In this document: piece after piece, positions 12,544 through 24,529 of the stretch
Position numbering within the stretch: position 1 is the first letter of the stretch
Layout: every line of letters starts with the position of its first letter
DNA from: Rhipicephalus microplus
Lineage: Eukaryota; Arthropoda; Arachnida; Ixodida; Ixodidae
Length of the DNA stretch: 64,000 bases
Assembly: GCF_043290135.1 (NCBI RefSeq)
Contig: NC_134703.1
Location: 109,950,005-110,014,004, forward strand
Direction: 5' to 3'
Notes under the pieces: model-generated
Databases searched by the model: none
What the model was told of the DNA's origin: nothing
What the model saw: the letters and a program-made list of their open reading frames with translations, nothing else
Position numbers and translations under genes: made by a program

Positions 12544-12841
12544 TAGTTGAGCTAATTCATTACGTCTGATACAATAATCACTCGTTCTCTGCTACTGCAA
12601 TATTCACGCGTTCATCAAGTATAAGGTTATTTGTTGCACTTCAAAAGCATACATGTGTCCGAGTTAAAACGGTCAAAGTTTCACATTAAATGCACCAGGA
12701 AGGTAAAGTATTGGTACGGAAACCAGTAACACAAACATGAGCTTGTACGGTAAAGTTAGCTATTTAAAACCTACGCGAGCGTCGGTGCACACTGAACCAT
12801 GCCTGTGTATTCAGGCATGTGTCTAACTCTGTTACCAGCCA

Positions 12842-12912
12842 CTAAACTGTTTTAGCGGGACGGCTCAGTGCTCTCCCATAGTTGAGTACGAAGTACTCAA
12901 AATCGTTCAACA
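12842..12912 (-). repeat. Repeat D, single copy
   Basis: The reverse complement of this stretch (AACGATTTTGAGTACTTCGT...GGGAGAGCACTGAGCCGTCC...) recurs twice in direct orientation at 30524-30592 and 30646-30712. Here it abuts element C. Confidence 0.8.
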
Positions 12913-12976
12913 TATTAGATGCGGAAGCATCTTATACTCGCGCCTTGTAGTGCGCCGTCCGCACCGTCCGCACCGC

Positions 12977-13142
12977 TTCTCGAACATTCGACAGCTGACG
13001 CGCGCGCATGCGCCGTCGCGCCGTCGCCCACCATCTGTGCCGCGCGCGCTTCTCCTTCGAGAACATTCGACAGCTGACAGCGCATGCGCCGTCGCGCCGT
13101 CGCCATCTGTGCCGCGCGCGCGCTTCTCCTTCGAGAACATTC
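12977..13142 (+). promoter_or_regulatory. Triple heat-shock element array
   Basis: TTCTCGAACATTC at 12977-12989, and TTCGAGAACATTC at 13056-13068 and 13130-13142. Each is a perfect TTCnnGAAnnTTC three-unit heat-shock element, the known binding arrangement of heat-shock factor trimers. Start-to-start spacing is 79 and 74 bp. Confidence 0.8.
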
Positions 13143-13173
13143 GACAGCTGACAGCGCATGCACCGTCGCGCTG

Positions 13174-13209
13174 TATATATACTCAAGGTCGGCGCTCGCT
13201 CGCTCAGTT
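13174..13209 (+). promoter_or_regulatory. TATA box and initiator
   Basis: TATATATA at 13174-13181 and TCAGTT (arthropod initiator consensus TCA-G/T-T-C/T) at 13204-13209. The initiator A is at 13206, 32 bp after the TATA start, which is the standard distance. Transcription is inferred to start at 13206. Confidence 0.7.
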
Positions 13210-13423
13210 GCCGCTCGTCCGTTGGTTCGTCGCAATAAATAAAACACCGCCCTTTCGCATACGTGCCGTACGTGTTCACTCATTTAACACCCCATTTCAC
13301 AACCATGTTAACCAATTTAGCCATCGACCCAAGTAAGTCGCAATTTAACACCCGTTAACCAATTACATGCTTCCGCATCCTCCTCAGTGTTCCCCCGAGG
13401 GAAGCTGCGGGCAATTTTTTTTT

Positions 13424-13610
13424 CAACTTTCCTCTATCACGGAAAACCTTTGAGTATGCATTTTGTATAGTGAAGATATTTGTTCTTTTGTTTTTATAAT
13501 AGAAACACACTAAAAATGGTATATGCAATCGTCAATAAGTCTTGCTTCTAATAAGTATTCTAGCGTGTACCAGAATGCTGGCTTTTTATAGTAAATCACT
13601 TAGCTTTTTA

Positions 13611-13656
<46 letters not shown>

Positions 13657-16600
13657 AAGACTGTACTTACAACTGTGTACAACATTACCCATAACAAATA
13701 CGATTCCCGAAACTTACAAGATGTAGCCAATTCGCCGACAGTAGTGGACGAGTTAAGCCCTGACACACACGACGAACGCTGGGATTATTTTTAGAAAGAA
13801 CATTAGAAGCGCTGCAAATATAGCACGCATGCGTATGAGTCACATGGTATGATTTTATATTTCGGGGGTATATGCAGGCGTCAGAAAAACACTAATTTTA
13901 AATAGATAGAAAGCATTATACTGAAATCAGATGTTTTGGAAACTTACCTACAACTTTCTGAGAAGATTTTAACCCAGCATCATTGCTTTAAATATAGGTC
14001 AATTAATCTTATAAACATAAATAAGTTGGCTGAAGAAAAATACTACGATTTACTATTTGCAACTGTCAGCAACACGCACTTAGCGTCGGTATAAAGTGAA
14101 TCTGTATATTTTCAAATTCTGGCTGGTGTTAGCTGGGGCACGATGTACATCGGTGAGCGATGCGGGATATTGCGTGAACGTTAGAGCTAATAAAGCAGTC
14201 GTGAACACCCCTTATTTGGCAGTTGAGGCAAAGCAGCCATTGCACTAGCACACCCCCGAATATAATAACATCGTTAAAATGAGATTACGATATTATCGCG
14301 TGCTATAGTAACACGTTTCATATCACACTTGTAGCGTAAAGAGCCCAAAAGAAACTTACGCTTTGAGGTTGTGAAGTTTCAGAATTTATGACGTTGATGC
14401 TGCTACTGTGTAGTATTACTGATTTGTTAAAAAGTAGAATACTGCTTTTGTTCGTATACCGTAGGAAGGATCACGATCGGGTTAACTCGTACCCCGTGAT
14501 TCATTCTTAGAATGAAATATTTTTTTTAAGAATGGGTGAAGTGCATGCGACACACACATCAGCCACACCGAGAAGAAGAGGATGAATGTGTTTGTGTGGC
14601 TCACTTTCAATTCGTTTCTTGTTAATGTAGTTTTCAATTAGCGTTGAGACACAATTGTTCTTGTTCCCCAAACCCAATATTATACACTTTATAACCCCAT
14701 GCTTAATTTGAGCACAAAAGCTAATAACCTATCCAGGATGATCAACAGCTTAATTAGCCTTAAATAGACTTGAGGGTCGCTAGCGAACGCTTCGTGTTTG
14801 AAAGATCGCAGACGTTTCTGAAGTAGTTGTCGGGGAATGACTACCGCCTCGTTTCAAGTAATATTTCAGTGAGCCTGAGTCCGAGTGAGTCCTAAGTACA
14901 AGATATATTTCATGAGTGAGTCTGATTGGGCTCCACTGATTTCGCCAATCTGCGCTGGCTTCAAAAGGAGCATGACTGTAGCACGTAGTAATGCACCGTA
15001 AATTGCATACGTAGTAGAAGCCATGTTTGCTAATGCGTTGTAGAGAAACTGAACGTCCACTTCACAGATAAAATTGTTGCCGTCCTGTAACGTCATCATT
15101 AGCGCCCACATGGCGAGCTCTCTGAATTTTTTGTGGTTTTACGTACCGAAATACTCATCTGGTTTTAAGCCTCAGGGTATCGTAGCCAGTCAATTCAAAT
15201 CAGTTTTTGACCACAGAAGAGCAAGTAAACGACTTCGTTTCTTATTTTGTTCATAATCAATATATTTCTGCCATGGCGTGAGTATAGAACATGTTAGGAG
15301 ACGTGACTAAGCTTTGCGACGTAACACTAAAATGACCGGGTTGTCACGGCAAGTACGTAAGCCCATTGCTGTGGAATCAGTTGCAGACGCTGCATGCAAG
15401 GAGTGCAAAAGTGACATAATTTTTGTCTAGGCACTCTGATGGAGTGTACAATGATCAATCTGCCTGGTGCAGTTCCTCTCTGTCAGTGTGAATTACTTAT
15501 AATATACATAGTACAATGCTTACTCAGGGGTGATAGCTCGAGATGGTGAAGCGCTTTGAACTCAATTGAGATCAAACCAAATGCTCTGAGAACTTTATAC
15601 AGTCAATATGTATCAAGTTTAGCAGAAAAAACCACTATCGAATTCATCGAGAAATTACCAGTACAAACTTATAGAAAGCGGCGGAACTTTCAGCATCATT
15701 TTTGTTTATTTCGTATGTGTTTTCCGCAAATTAACAGATCAAGGGATTTACCATAGCGCGCGCGAAGTCTTCTGAACGTCTGACAGCTGCTTTTACGACT
15801 GCACTGTTTGATAGAGGAAAAATCATGCATTCGTTATAACAACTGAGCCCAGGGAACTATTGGGACGGCCGGCATAATCACAAAATCAAGCTTGTTGAAG
15901 ACCATTGACTGGACACCTTATAACAGAAATCATGGCACTGTGCCGCTTGTATTATGGTGGAGTTCGCGTCATTTTTCGCCTGTAGTTGCTGAGTCAACAT
16001 GTGAGGCATTTTTTTTCTAAAAGAGCATAACGCAGTAACCGAAACTTGGCTTAATTTAAGAGGAACGTAAAACAAGCCAAAGTATTTTCAATTTCTAGAA
16101 CAGTTGTAATCAAAATGGGGCAATTTCTCATTGTAACATGAGCTCGGAAAGCCAGTTTCAATCAAAGCCGAACTAAGTACTAACTGTTTCAATCAAAGTG
16201 AGCCGCATTCATTAAAGCAGTACTGCGCCAGTAAACCTGGTCAAAACAACCAACGCCTTCCCAACCAAAATGTTTCGTGTCTTAGTTGTTTTGATATTGT
16301 ATTTACGTTAAACAGTTAGGCTTTCTAGCACGAGTTGGCACTTACTGAAGGACTTGATATTTATTGACAAAACTCGATTGTAAAGAGTAAGAGGCTGACG
16401 TGCCTACTTATTTTTGCATCTTAGTGATTTTTTTTTCACTTTGGCGCAACAGTATCTTGTCCTCAGTTCACCCCAACGCGGTATATTTGAAATAAAATAG
16501 GCATGCAATAAAGATATCGGGCGTCTATCTATTCACTAAAGAAGAAAAGTGGTCAGAAACGGCATGGTATAACTTTAAATGGAACACATTTCAAGGCCTT

Positions 16601-18108
16601 CAATTCATGCCAAAAACAAGAAAACACTGATGACAGTCCTGAATAGTGCCGCTTTTGCCAGGTAGGACCACACGCTATTCCAGTCTAGTAATCGCCATTA
16701 CGCCTATACGTCGAAGCATGGCAGCGACGGAAGCACAAGCATGGTGTCAATTCTATCGCGAAATATTGCTTGACCATGCACTCGAACTATTTTACACTTA
16801 CTTCACGATCTAGTTCATGTCCAAATTAATTGTTTCAATCTATATGAGCCAAATACAAATTTTACTCCACAATACTGACGATGTTTGGATATGTAGATTT
16901 TAGCCACAGTATAAATTTGTGGTACTTAGGGGAGAGGAACATACTGGCAAAAAGAGTTTGAGCAGGCTCAACCATAGTTTCGGTATAAAAAAGTGCGTTT
17001 TTCTCAGTTTCATTTAAAGTGCATTTGGCTCTTTTAGAAAAAAAAACGCCTTATGTTTAGTAAGAGTACATAGCAAAGTACCAAATGGCGTAAGAATTTA
17101 ATAACCAACCACATGTAAGGCCTATCTAATAATGAATAGACAGCTAGTGGGAGCTCGACAAGCTTGCATATCAGAAACCAACTACTGCTAGCGACCAGGG
17201 CTGCACAAGCTCACTGCTACTTCGACATAGATAGTCGGCTGCTTTCAGGTGTATACAGCCTTGTTTGGAAAATAAAGAGTAATTTTTCCCTATCCATGAG
17301 AATTTTTTTTTGTAACACAGGTGACGACGACGGAAAGTTCTAAATGCCTCTGAAGACCTCTTCTAATGTGCACCTAGTGTAGTTTATGATTATATTGGGA
17401 CACACAACTTTAATAACGATTCGTTTTATATAATTATATAAGAAAACTGTGGAACTTTTTATCACGAATACCAATGGCTGGCCACAGTAGGTAGGTAGGT
17501 AATAAGCTTTGTTGAGGTTCTGAAGAAGTAATCCCCCAAGTAAAACGAAAAAAGAAGCTTCTTACATGCTGGAACCGATTAATGCATTCAAATATGTGAA
17601 CCGGGATTTTTCGCTTCTTCGAATTTATCTGGAAACTCTTATTTGAGCTTTTCTTATGAAGACAAGCATTGTGAAATAAACCTTCTTACGAAATAAATGT
17701 TTATTTTTCAGGGCCGTCCCCACACAGTGTCGAGCAAGCGATCGAGATACCTGTGAGCGGGTACTGCTGCCTAAAAGAGAGCAATCCGTGGACAGTATGC
17801 AATTAACCCTGACTGTCATGGAGTCGCTCTCTTTAAGGAGCTACCCACGATCACCATTTGAGCATTGCTGAGGACAACAACGTTAAAATACTGTCTGGCT
17901 TAGTATGTGTTATTCGCCATTTACCGTTCACTTTACTACACGCGTTGAAATGCATGAAAGTGTCTCTTTGGCTAATGCTCGGCCTTTTTGCAAGTTTGCA
18001 CATTTATTTGTTTTTTAAATGAGAAAGGCAAGCACCGAGCCGCTCAATGATTGAAACAGCAAGGCATTACGAATCTGACGACTAATCTGGTTCTTTATAG
18101 TTAGTTTC
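13424..18108. other. Long anonymous AT-rich interval
   Basis: A (TA)n microsatellite lies at 13614-13653. A minus-strand frame at 14866-15111 follows a GTTACAG acceptor-like site and reads GNNFICEVDVQFLYNALANM...LLRATVMLLLKPAQIG. It could be an isolated exon of a membrane protein or chance, and no family is recognised. The rest shows no genes, RNAs or known repeats. Confidence 0.4.
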
Positions 18109-19027
18109 AAAGCCATACCTGGTGTAGTATATTAGCATGTCTTCGGCTGATTTTATCTGGAAGACGAAAAGTCATACTGGGGTCTGTGTCCCGCAGGCGC
18201 TTGTTCCGGTGAGCTGGTAGCAACCAGTAATTGGCAGCGCATTCGCGCATGAGTGATCTCAACAATGTGTTGACGTCACCTCGCGAGTAGGGTACTTTGA
18301 CGTACATAGGAGCGTTGTATATTGCCGCTCTTGCTTCGCTATCGGCTGTTTCGTTGCCAACCAGGCCGCAGTGTCCAGGAATTCATTGTAGTGTAATCAA
18401 GTGACCGCCCCTGTGTGTTAGGTCAAATGCTTGGACGATTACTAACGTTAACTCGTAAAATTGGCCTCTTCTTAAGCAAGAATGGATAGCTTGAAGCGCT
18501 GATTTCGAATCAGACATAATCGTCCATTTACGCGGTGCTCGGATTCGCCTGGGCGTCGCCTTCACTCGTCACTACACCCACCTAATCGGTCGTGCGGACA
18601 GCCCAAATTGTGAACGCTGCCAAGTGCGCGAAACGATAGCTCACATATTTTGTGACTGTGCATTATACGTGGCACAAAGAGAAATGCTAACTTCAACGTT
18701 GGCAAGCATTGGACGAACACCATTAAGTGAGAGCCACATATTATCAGCAATGAGCGACCAAACAGTGTCAAAAACTGCTACAAAGGCTGTTTTAGACTTT
18801 ATAAAAAGCACTGGACTAGAAACTAGACTGTAGGGTGCTATACAAAGTGGCTACTGTACATACGCACCACCTCTTCTTGTCCCCATCATCACCCTTCATC
18901 CCTCTTTCTTTCCCCTCTCCCTTATCCCCTGTGTAGAGTAGCAGGCTAGAGCGAACTAGCTCAGGCCGACCTCTCTGCCTTCTAATAAATTCTCACTCAC
19001 TCCCTAAAAAAAAAAAAAGCCATACCT
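18109..19027 (+). mobile_element. I-type LINE end with exact 5' inversion
   Basis: TSD AAAGCCATACCT lies at 18109-18120 and 19016-19027, the right copy after a poly-A tail. The plus-strand part (about 18541-19015) encodes RLGVAFTRHYTHLIGRADSP...CERCQ...AHIFCDCALY...STGLETRL and then a 3' UTR with TTCTAATAAATTCTCACTCAC. The left part (18121 to about 18540) is the RNase H domain on the minus strand: SDSKSALQAI...IPGHCGLVGNETAD...RRHANILH. Placed in sense order, the two parts meet without gap or overlap (HANILH then RIRLGVAFTR). This is the structure expected from twin priming during reverse transcription. Confidence 0.85.
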
Positions 19028-19164
19028 AGGTTAGCCGGGTGCTTAAAAAGTGTTTGTATGTTGATTGTACTCCTTTTTAGCATCAATTCACGGTAAGTTT
19101 ATTGAAGGAATACCAAATAAATGTTGAAAGCAAATAATGTTGTTAATAAAGTGAATTAGTGGCA

Positions 19165-19290
19165 GAGCTCTTTCTTTTTTCCAGCCCCTCCCATTTTCTA
19201 ACGTTGAGTAGCAAGCTAAAACATGAATTCAGGCCGATCTCTCAGCGTTTCTGTATCAATAAATTGTTCTCTCTCTCGCTCGCTCTCTCT
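19165..19290 (+). mobile_element. I-type LINE 3' UTR fragment
   Basis: GAGTAGCAAGCTAAAACATG...TCAGGCCGATCTCTC...CAATAAATTGTTCTCTCTCTC parallels the 3' UTR at 18920-19000. Only the UTR remains. Confidence 0.7.
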
Positions 19291-21880
19291 CACGAGGAAA
19301 AAAATATCGCACTAGAAATGGAAAACAAAAAAGTTTTGTTACATGACAGTCCGTAATTGGCACATATCTTCTCATAAGAGAACAAATATTGGCCACATAC
19401 AACTGCAGACATGTACTTCACATACATTCATGTTGTAAATGAGAGAAAGAATGTCCAATGTACAAACATTTTCATGGCACACGTTTTGTTCGTCTAACTG
19501 GGTACAAACTTGTCTTAATTAGCTGCGCATAGGTAAAAATAATTTAATATACCCTCAACCACTACACCATTCTGCGTTATCACTCCAGACGCTACCACCT
19601 CACCCTCGCTTTCTATTATCTCTTTATGAGAAACGTGCTCAACAGACAACTTCAGAACGGAGTATCGCTGTTATCGGGACTCAATTTCACGCTGTTATCT
19701 CCGTTCGCACCGTACAAAACTTAGTACACAGTGATAGATCAGTTGATCACACATGAAAGCGAAGTTACGCGATAAGGAAGAACTAGTATGGGACTACATG
19801 ATCAATTGTGGTAGCAGACTTGTCCTCTAAGAGTGCCCTAATAAGGTACTAGAAGGGACTCTGGAATTAGCGTCTATGGAAGCTCCATGGGGCTTCAGCC
19901 TGCATTGTAATGAGGGGTAGTACACAGATTTTTCTAGTATTTGTTATTTCGGCCTCATTTGGCTTCATAGTACTTGGAGCCACCTTGCCGCCAGACGAAG
20001 TTCCGAAACTGTTCAGCTGTTCCATTTCATCATCTTAATCTCTTGGACTCTGCAGTTCAAATTAGCTCACAAAGCTCAGAACAATCCAAACTTCTATTCG
20101 ACACAAACGACAACACACAACAACTAAGAAAGATACTAGTTGAAGCTGCAGGCATAAAAAAAGGCAAGTCCGTGTACTACCCACAATTCCCGTGGCGGCT
20201 GAACAATCGCAACGCCAGAGTTCCCTCTATAGGCTACAGTACAAAACTCTTAGCTTGTCACAAGCGTGGGCGTGCTCAGGGTTCTCCAATATCGGATGGG
20301 AGGGCAAAATGGGTAACGTTTCACTGCAACGAGGCCCCTCCATTTTTTGCGAATACCAGCACTTCGCATCGTACTGGAGTAGAAGCCAATGATAAAAGTG
20401 AAAAACACGCTTTGTCGATTGTTGTCGTTGGTATGTATCAAAGATATTAGCGTTCGATGCGAAAGTAATCTCGGAAAGGAATAATTGGTACCGGTGACAT
20501 GCAAGTTTTAACACCTTAGCAAAAAAACACGGAAGCTTACGTACAAGTAGCCCCTCCGCACTCCTTCAAAAACAATACTGATTGCTCTTGGTATTGTAAT
20601 CCAATATCACCTAATCACGTTAGCGTACCTTAACCGTTGCCAGGAATTTCTCGGGAAAAAACTACAACGCTAATTCTGCTGACACGAAAATAGCAAGACA
20701 CTTTCTGTTTCGTTCGTTGCTTCCCAATATCACCCGGCTAACGCTAACACTTACTCGCTAAACGAAGATAAACGTCTGCATGGTGCTTCTTCGGCTGGTA
20801 ATACCTCTCACAGCACCGGTGCGGAATGCTCACTGACAACGCTTTGGTCATTTTACAGGTCACGCACTCTATAGCCGTTGCAGCCGTACGTCTTCTGCAG
20901 TCAATGCCTGCAACCTGGACGACGTTTTCCCCTTATTCCCCTCCGAACATCTTGCGATCCTTTCAGCTCGTTCGGCGTTGGTTCTCGGATCGATTTTTGT
21001 GTGTTGAAAGTTTGTTTGCCATCCACATGTTATCTTGTACGCCCAGCTACGTTACGATAAAGTAGCACCATAAAGTGAGCGCTGAGGCTGTGGTTACGTC
21101 GAAGCAGACTTCCATTCAGAAGCTTAAATATCGAAAGGAAAGCACAGAGAAACAAAGGCGCGAAGGCTTCTTTTATGTACTCGAACAGCGGAAGGCCTCG
21201 GCTCTCTGGTCTGACAAGCGGGCCTAATACGATTATCGAGTCAATGTGATTACATAGTCTACACAGCAGGAGTAACGGATCGATGAGCGCGGCTAAAGTA
21301 ATCAACGAGGTCACCACAAAAAAAAGTAGGCGAGGGGTTGACACGCGATCGAGTTCACTTTCGGCAGCGTTTGCCGCACGTGTTAACGCACACCGCATGT
21401 GAAAGGTAAAAAACATAAATATAGAAGTAAACGAATGGCGACATCCTCTGTAGGCCTGATAAGTTATCCGTACGCGAGCTCTTTGCGCAACAATTGGCTA
21501 GACAGAGCAGGTATTTTCTTGTTATCTTTCACTTATAAATGAAAAATACAGGAAGATAAGTTACCTCAGAGCCGCCTATTCTATCGTCGTGGAAGTAGTA
21601 TACAAGATGCGCACAAAGAAAGAAAAGGTAAAGAGAATAAAAAAAAGATATATTATCAGAAGCCCTATGTACGGAGGGGGGGGGGGCAAAAGTTCTTAGG
21701 CCATGCTGCCACAGCAATGCAGGGAATAGGAACCTGCAAATTCTTCAACAGCCTTGTATGTATTACAATATAGGGGTTAAACTTATAACACATGATCACA
21801 GTCTATATGCAAGGTCTAGTTCATACGGTGTGGTAACGTTGTGAATAGAGTCCGTACAGATAATTTTTTAGTGTTGGACA
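19291..21880. other. Unannotated stretch with weak frames
   Basis: A plus frame at 19974-20450 (158 codons from a non-ATG start) and a hydrophobic minus frame at 21030-21416 (LLFFVVTSLITLAALIDPLLLLCRL-type membrane-like run) are open, but no family is recognised. A TTTTACAG acceptor-like site at about 20855 precedes an open frame. None is supported well enough to call as a gene. A decayed multicopy membrane-protein gene is possible for 21030-21416. Confidence 0.3.
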
Positions 21881-21884
21881 CTAA

Positions 21885-22597
21885 AAGGGACACTAAAGGC
21901 CACTATTAGGTCGACATTGTTGAAATTGTGGTCCATAAAGTTTATAGTGTTACTTTTGTTCCACGAAAAAGCCAATTTTGAAATAAAATCATGTTTTAGT
22001 GTTCCACATCGTGTCAGCGCAATTCAAATTGCCCGCCTCAAGAAGACTGGACCGACTCATGTCACTGCGGCCGCGCACAACGTTGCCTGGCTTTATTTGC
22101 ACTTTTAGCAGCAGATCGAAAGCAGCGGGAGCCAGAGCAGCAATGACCATTCATCCATTTCCCGTCATTGGCTCCGAGACTGATGACGTAATTTGGTTCA
22201 ACTTGGCCCCGCTAGATGCCACGAACTGTCCAATTTTACCACGTGAAATTTGAGTTTATGAAACACTCGTGCCTTTTCTCGTTAGCAACGTCCGACGGTT
22301 CTTTTTGCCATTAATAAAACGGAAACAATCAAGCCGCATTTTATTGCGTCTCGTGATGCACAGAAAATTCTACATTTAGTGCAGTTAGGTCGATTACTTG
22401 TGATTAACTGTAGGCAGTTCGTCTGATGTCATGAGGATAGTTTTTATAATGTCCTGCTGCGGCTCATGTGTTCTTGTGTATTTACCTTAATTTCTCGGTA
22501 AGTAGGGCACTTTTGTTGATAATATCGTCGGTTACAATGTTGTCATACATTGAGCTTTCACTGTGACGTAAATTGTTATTTGACTTTAGCGTCCCTT
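21885..22597. mobile_element. MITE-like element with 14-bp TIRs
   Basis: AAGGGACACTAAAG at 21885-21898 faces CTTTAGCGTCCCTT at 22584-22597: 14-bp terminal inverted repeats with one mismatch. The interior of about 685 bp has no transposase frame. TTAA overlaps the right end and CTAA lies at the left, so a TTAA-targeting (piggyBac-like) origin is possible but not shown. The left end also forms a 9-bp hairpin, TTTTAGTGT/ACACTAAAA. Confidence 0.6.
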
Positions 22598-22959
22598 TAA
22601 AAATCCTGTGATCCATCTATACATTTCCCGTGACACGATCACACTCACACTGAATTGTTCACTAGAGGCCATAACAGGCTAGCAGTGATCAAACCCGGGC
22701 TAAAGTGAATGAACAATGCCTAAAGAATACCTTTATTAAAATAACTAAGAAATAACTGCATTCTTTACCCTAAAATCCCTTAAATGTTCGCAAACGTAGG
22801 ACTGATTCCAGTGCAGTGCGAGAGAGGGCACCACTGCTTCGCCGAGTCACCGATGCTTGTCCATGCGCTGCCTCTGCGTCGGCCCTGCTCTATAGCGGCC
22901 TTTCAGAGCCTTTTCTAACCCTCACCTCCACTGGCGCGGTGGTGCGAAGAGTGCACCGT
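22598..22959. other. Unannotated stretch
   Basis: No gene or repeat recognised between the MITE-like element and the LINE tail. Confidence 0.4.
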
Positions 22960-24490
22960 ATTATTATGATTATTATTATTATTATTATTATTAATATTAT
23001 TACATTTGCATACACAGATAGATAGACAAGGACACAGAGGAAAGACGAAGAGAGCAAGCTGGCGATTGCCACCTGGAGGGGCACAACGCCTGCTCACTCT
23101 TTCGGGAGTAGGGAAGAAACAAAGGAAACAAAGATTAGAGGGGAGAAAGGGGAAAGAAGATCTGGAAGGGAAAAAAAGACGAAGATTTCGACGAGTATGA
23201 GTAAAAAAACATAAATAAAAAGTACTAAAAAGAGAAAAAAGACTGTCTATATACGGGAGGCCCGGTTCGTTTGGTTCATAAATGTAAGGAGCGCTCGGTG
23301 GGTCTGGTCGCATCGGGAAGCACAACCACTCGGAAAGAGGTAGTCGTCTAGGGTCGCGCACTTATGTCCTAGGAATTTATATTCCTTAATCAGCAAAGAC
23401 CGCTGCGTAGCAAATGTGGGACATTGCAATGCGATATGCTCAAGTGTTTCGCAGGAACCACAAGCTGCGCACAACGGGCTGTCCACACGCCCTTGACGGC
23501 GTAATCGTTCACGCACCAGCACAGAGCCCACTCTTAGTTTGTACAACAGCACTTGGAATCTATGAGGCAAGCCACGGCCACGAACACGGGGAGGGAAAGA
23601 TCCATTCGACACACGCTGGTCTGGGTGCTACTTTAGGAGGTGTCGACGTATAAGCAGACAAGCGTTGTCCATCGTACATAGAATTCCCGGACAGTCGCAG
23701 CCATGACGGTTCCATGACGAAGCAAGGCGATTCGCTTCTACATTGCCCGCAGTACCCACGTGCGAAGGTACCCAATGTGCAGCTAGGCATACCCCACGTG
23801 ACAAAATATTCTTAATGGATTCGATGATGCTGCTCAGAATAGGGCTGTAAGTCTCCTTGATGGTGAGTCTGCTAAGAGCACCACGAGAGTCGATGAGGAT
23901 GACAACCTTCAATGCTGCTAACCCTCCTTGTACGTAATTAACGGCGACATCAATCGCTGCTAGCTCGGACGTAACCGACGTTGAGGGGTGCGGTATTTTA
24001 AACATTCACCTGATATCGGTTGAAGGGCAGAAGAAAGCTTCAGAAGCGCTCAGGTCATCGATGCGTACAGAAGTGTCCATGAATACTTTTGCATAGTCTT
24101 CGAAGTTTTCAAATAAGTGTGAATGGGCTAATTGGTATAGTTCTGAAACATATTGGTCAGACTTTTTGCGTATTCCTGGAATTGACAGATGGGTAGGGAA
24201 GGCACATGGCCTGTGCTCTGTGGATGTTCGCAGCTCAATAGTTTTGCCGGAATGGCCAGTTAAATCATTGAACAAAGCCGCCATTTTACCCATCCAAGAA
24301 AGTTGGCGCTGTAATAGCCTGTTAAGGAGTGTCTTGCCATGTGGGGCTTGGTTCAGACGCTCAATATGATGTAGCGCTCTCTGGTCAGCTTGCAGCCTTA
24401 GAGGCAACTGGTGTGTTTCAGTCAGTAGCGGGATGGATTGTGCTCCACGAGGTAAGCCAAACAGTACTCGGAGGTCAACACAATGATCCC
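22960..24490 (-). mobile_element. I-clade LINE 3' half: RNase H and C-terminal tail
   Basis: One minus-strand frame runs from about 24407 to 23247 with only two in-frame stops (about 24006 and 23628). In order it contains a pre-RNase H segment (LQADQRALHHIERLNQAPHG; upstream LFGLPRGAQSIPLL to about 24480), RNase H (SELAAIDVAV, LIDSRGALS, AAHWVPSHVGTAGNVEA) and the C-terminal Cys/His tail (PLCAACGSCETLEHIALQCP...LDDYLFPSGC). The 3' UTR ends in (TAA/ATT)n at 22966-22999, a typical I-element tail. It is 5'-truncated, lacking endonuclease and most of the RT, and has decayed only lightly. Confidence 0.88.
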
Positions 24491-24529
24491 GTTCCAGCTG
24501 AGTAGCTCAGAGGATTACAACGCAGTCAT

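Larger units (their letters stand above)
12918..13423 (+). mobile_element. Element C with heat-shock-type promoter
   Basis: GATGCGGAAGCAT (12918-12930) and ATGCTTCCGCATC (13367-13379) form a perfect 13-bp inverted repeat. Sequence shared with the second copy continues to a T-run at about 13423. Between these ends are three 74-79-bp tandem units, each with a three-unit heat-shock element, a CAGCTG E-box and a GCGCATGC(G/A)C-type NRF1-like motif. TATATATA, an initiator TCAGTT and a GTAAGT splice-donor-like site at 13333 follow. The second copy at 63315-63737 is inverted. No transposase or RT is present, so it looks like a non-autonomous element or the end of a larger one. An LTR-like origin is possible but unproven. 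Confidence 0.65.

Noticed and set aside
12907..13336. Arg/Ala-rich frames of 77-128 codons on both strands
   Set aside because: They come from the GC-rich tandem promoter repeats of element C; different frames are open together because of composition.
14866..15111. Possible isolated exon after a TTACAG acceptor
   Set aside because: One weak splice site, no partner exon and no recognised family, so it is mentioned in the interval note but not called as a gene.
19974..20450. 158-codon plus-strand frame
   Set aside because: Starts at a non-ATG codon, overlaps open minus frames, and shows no domain, splice or composition signal.
22966..22999. (ATT)n as an independent microsatellite
   Set aside because: It is at the exact 3' end of the minus-strand I-type LINE and is best explained as its tail.
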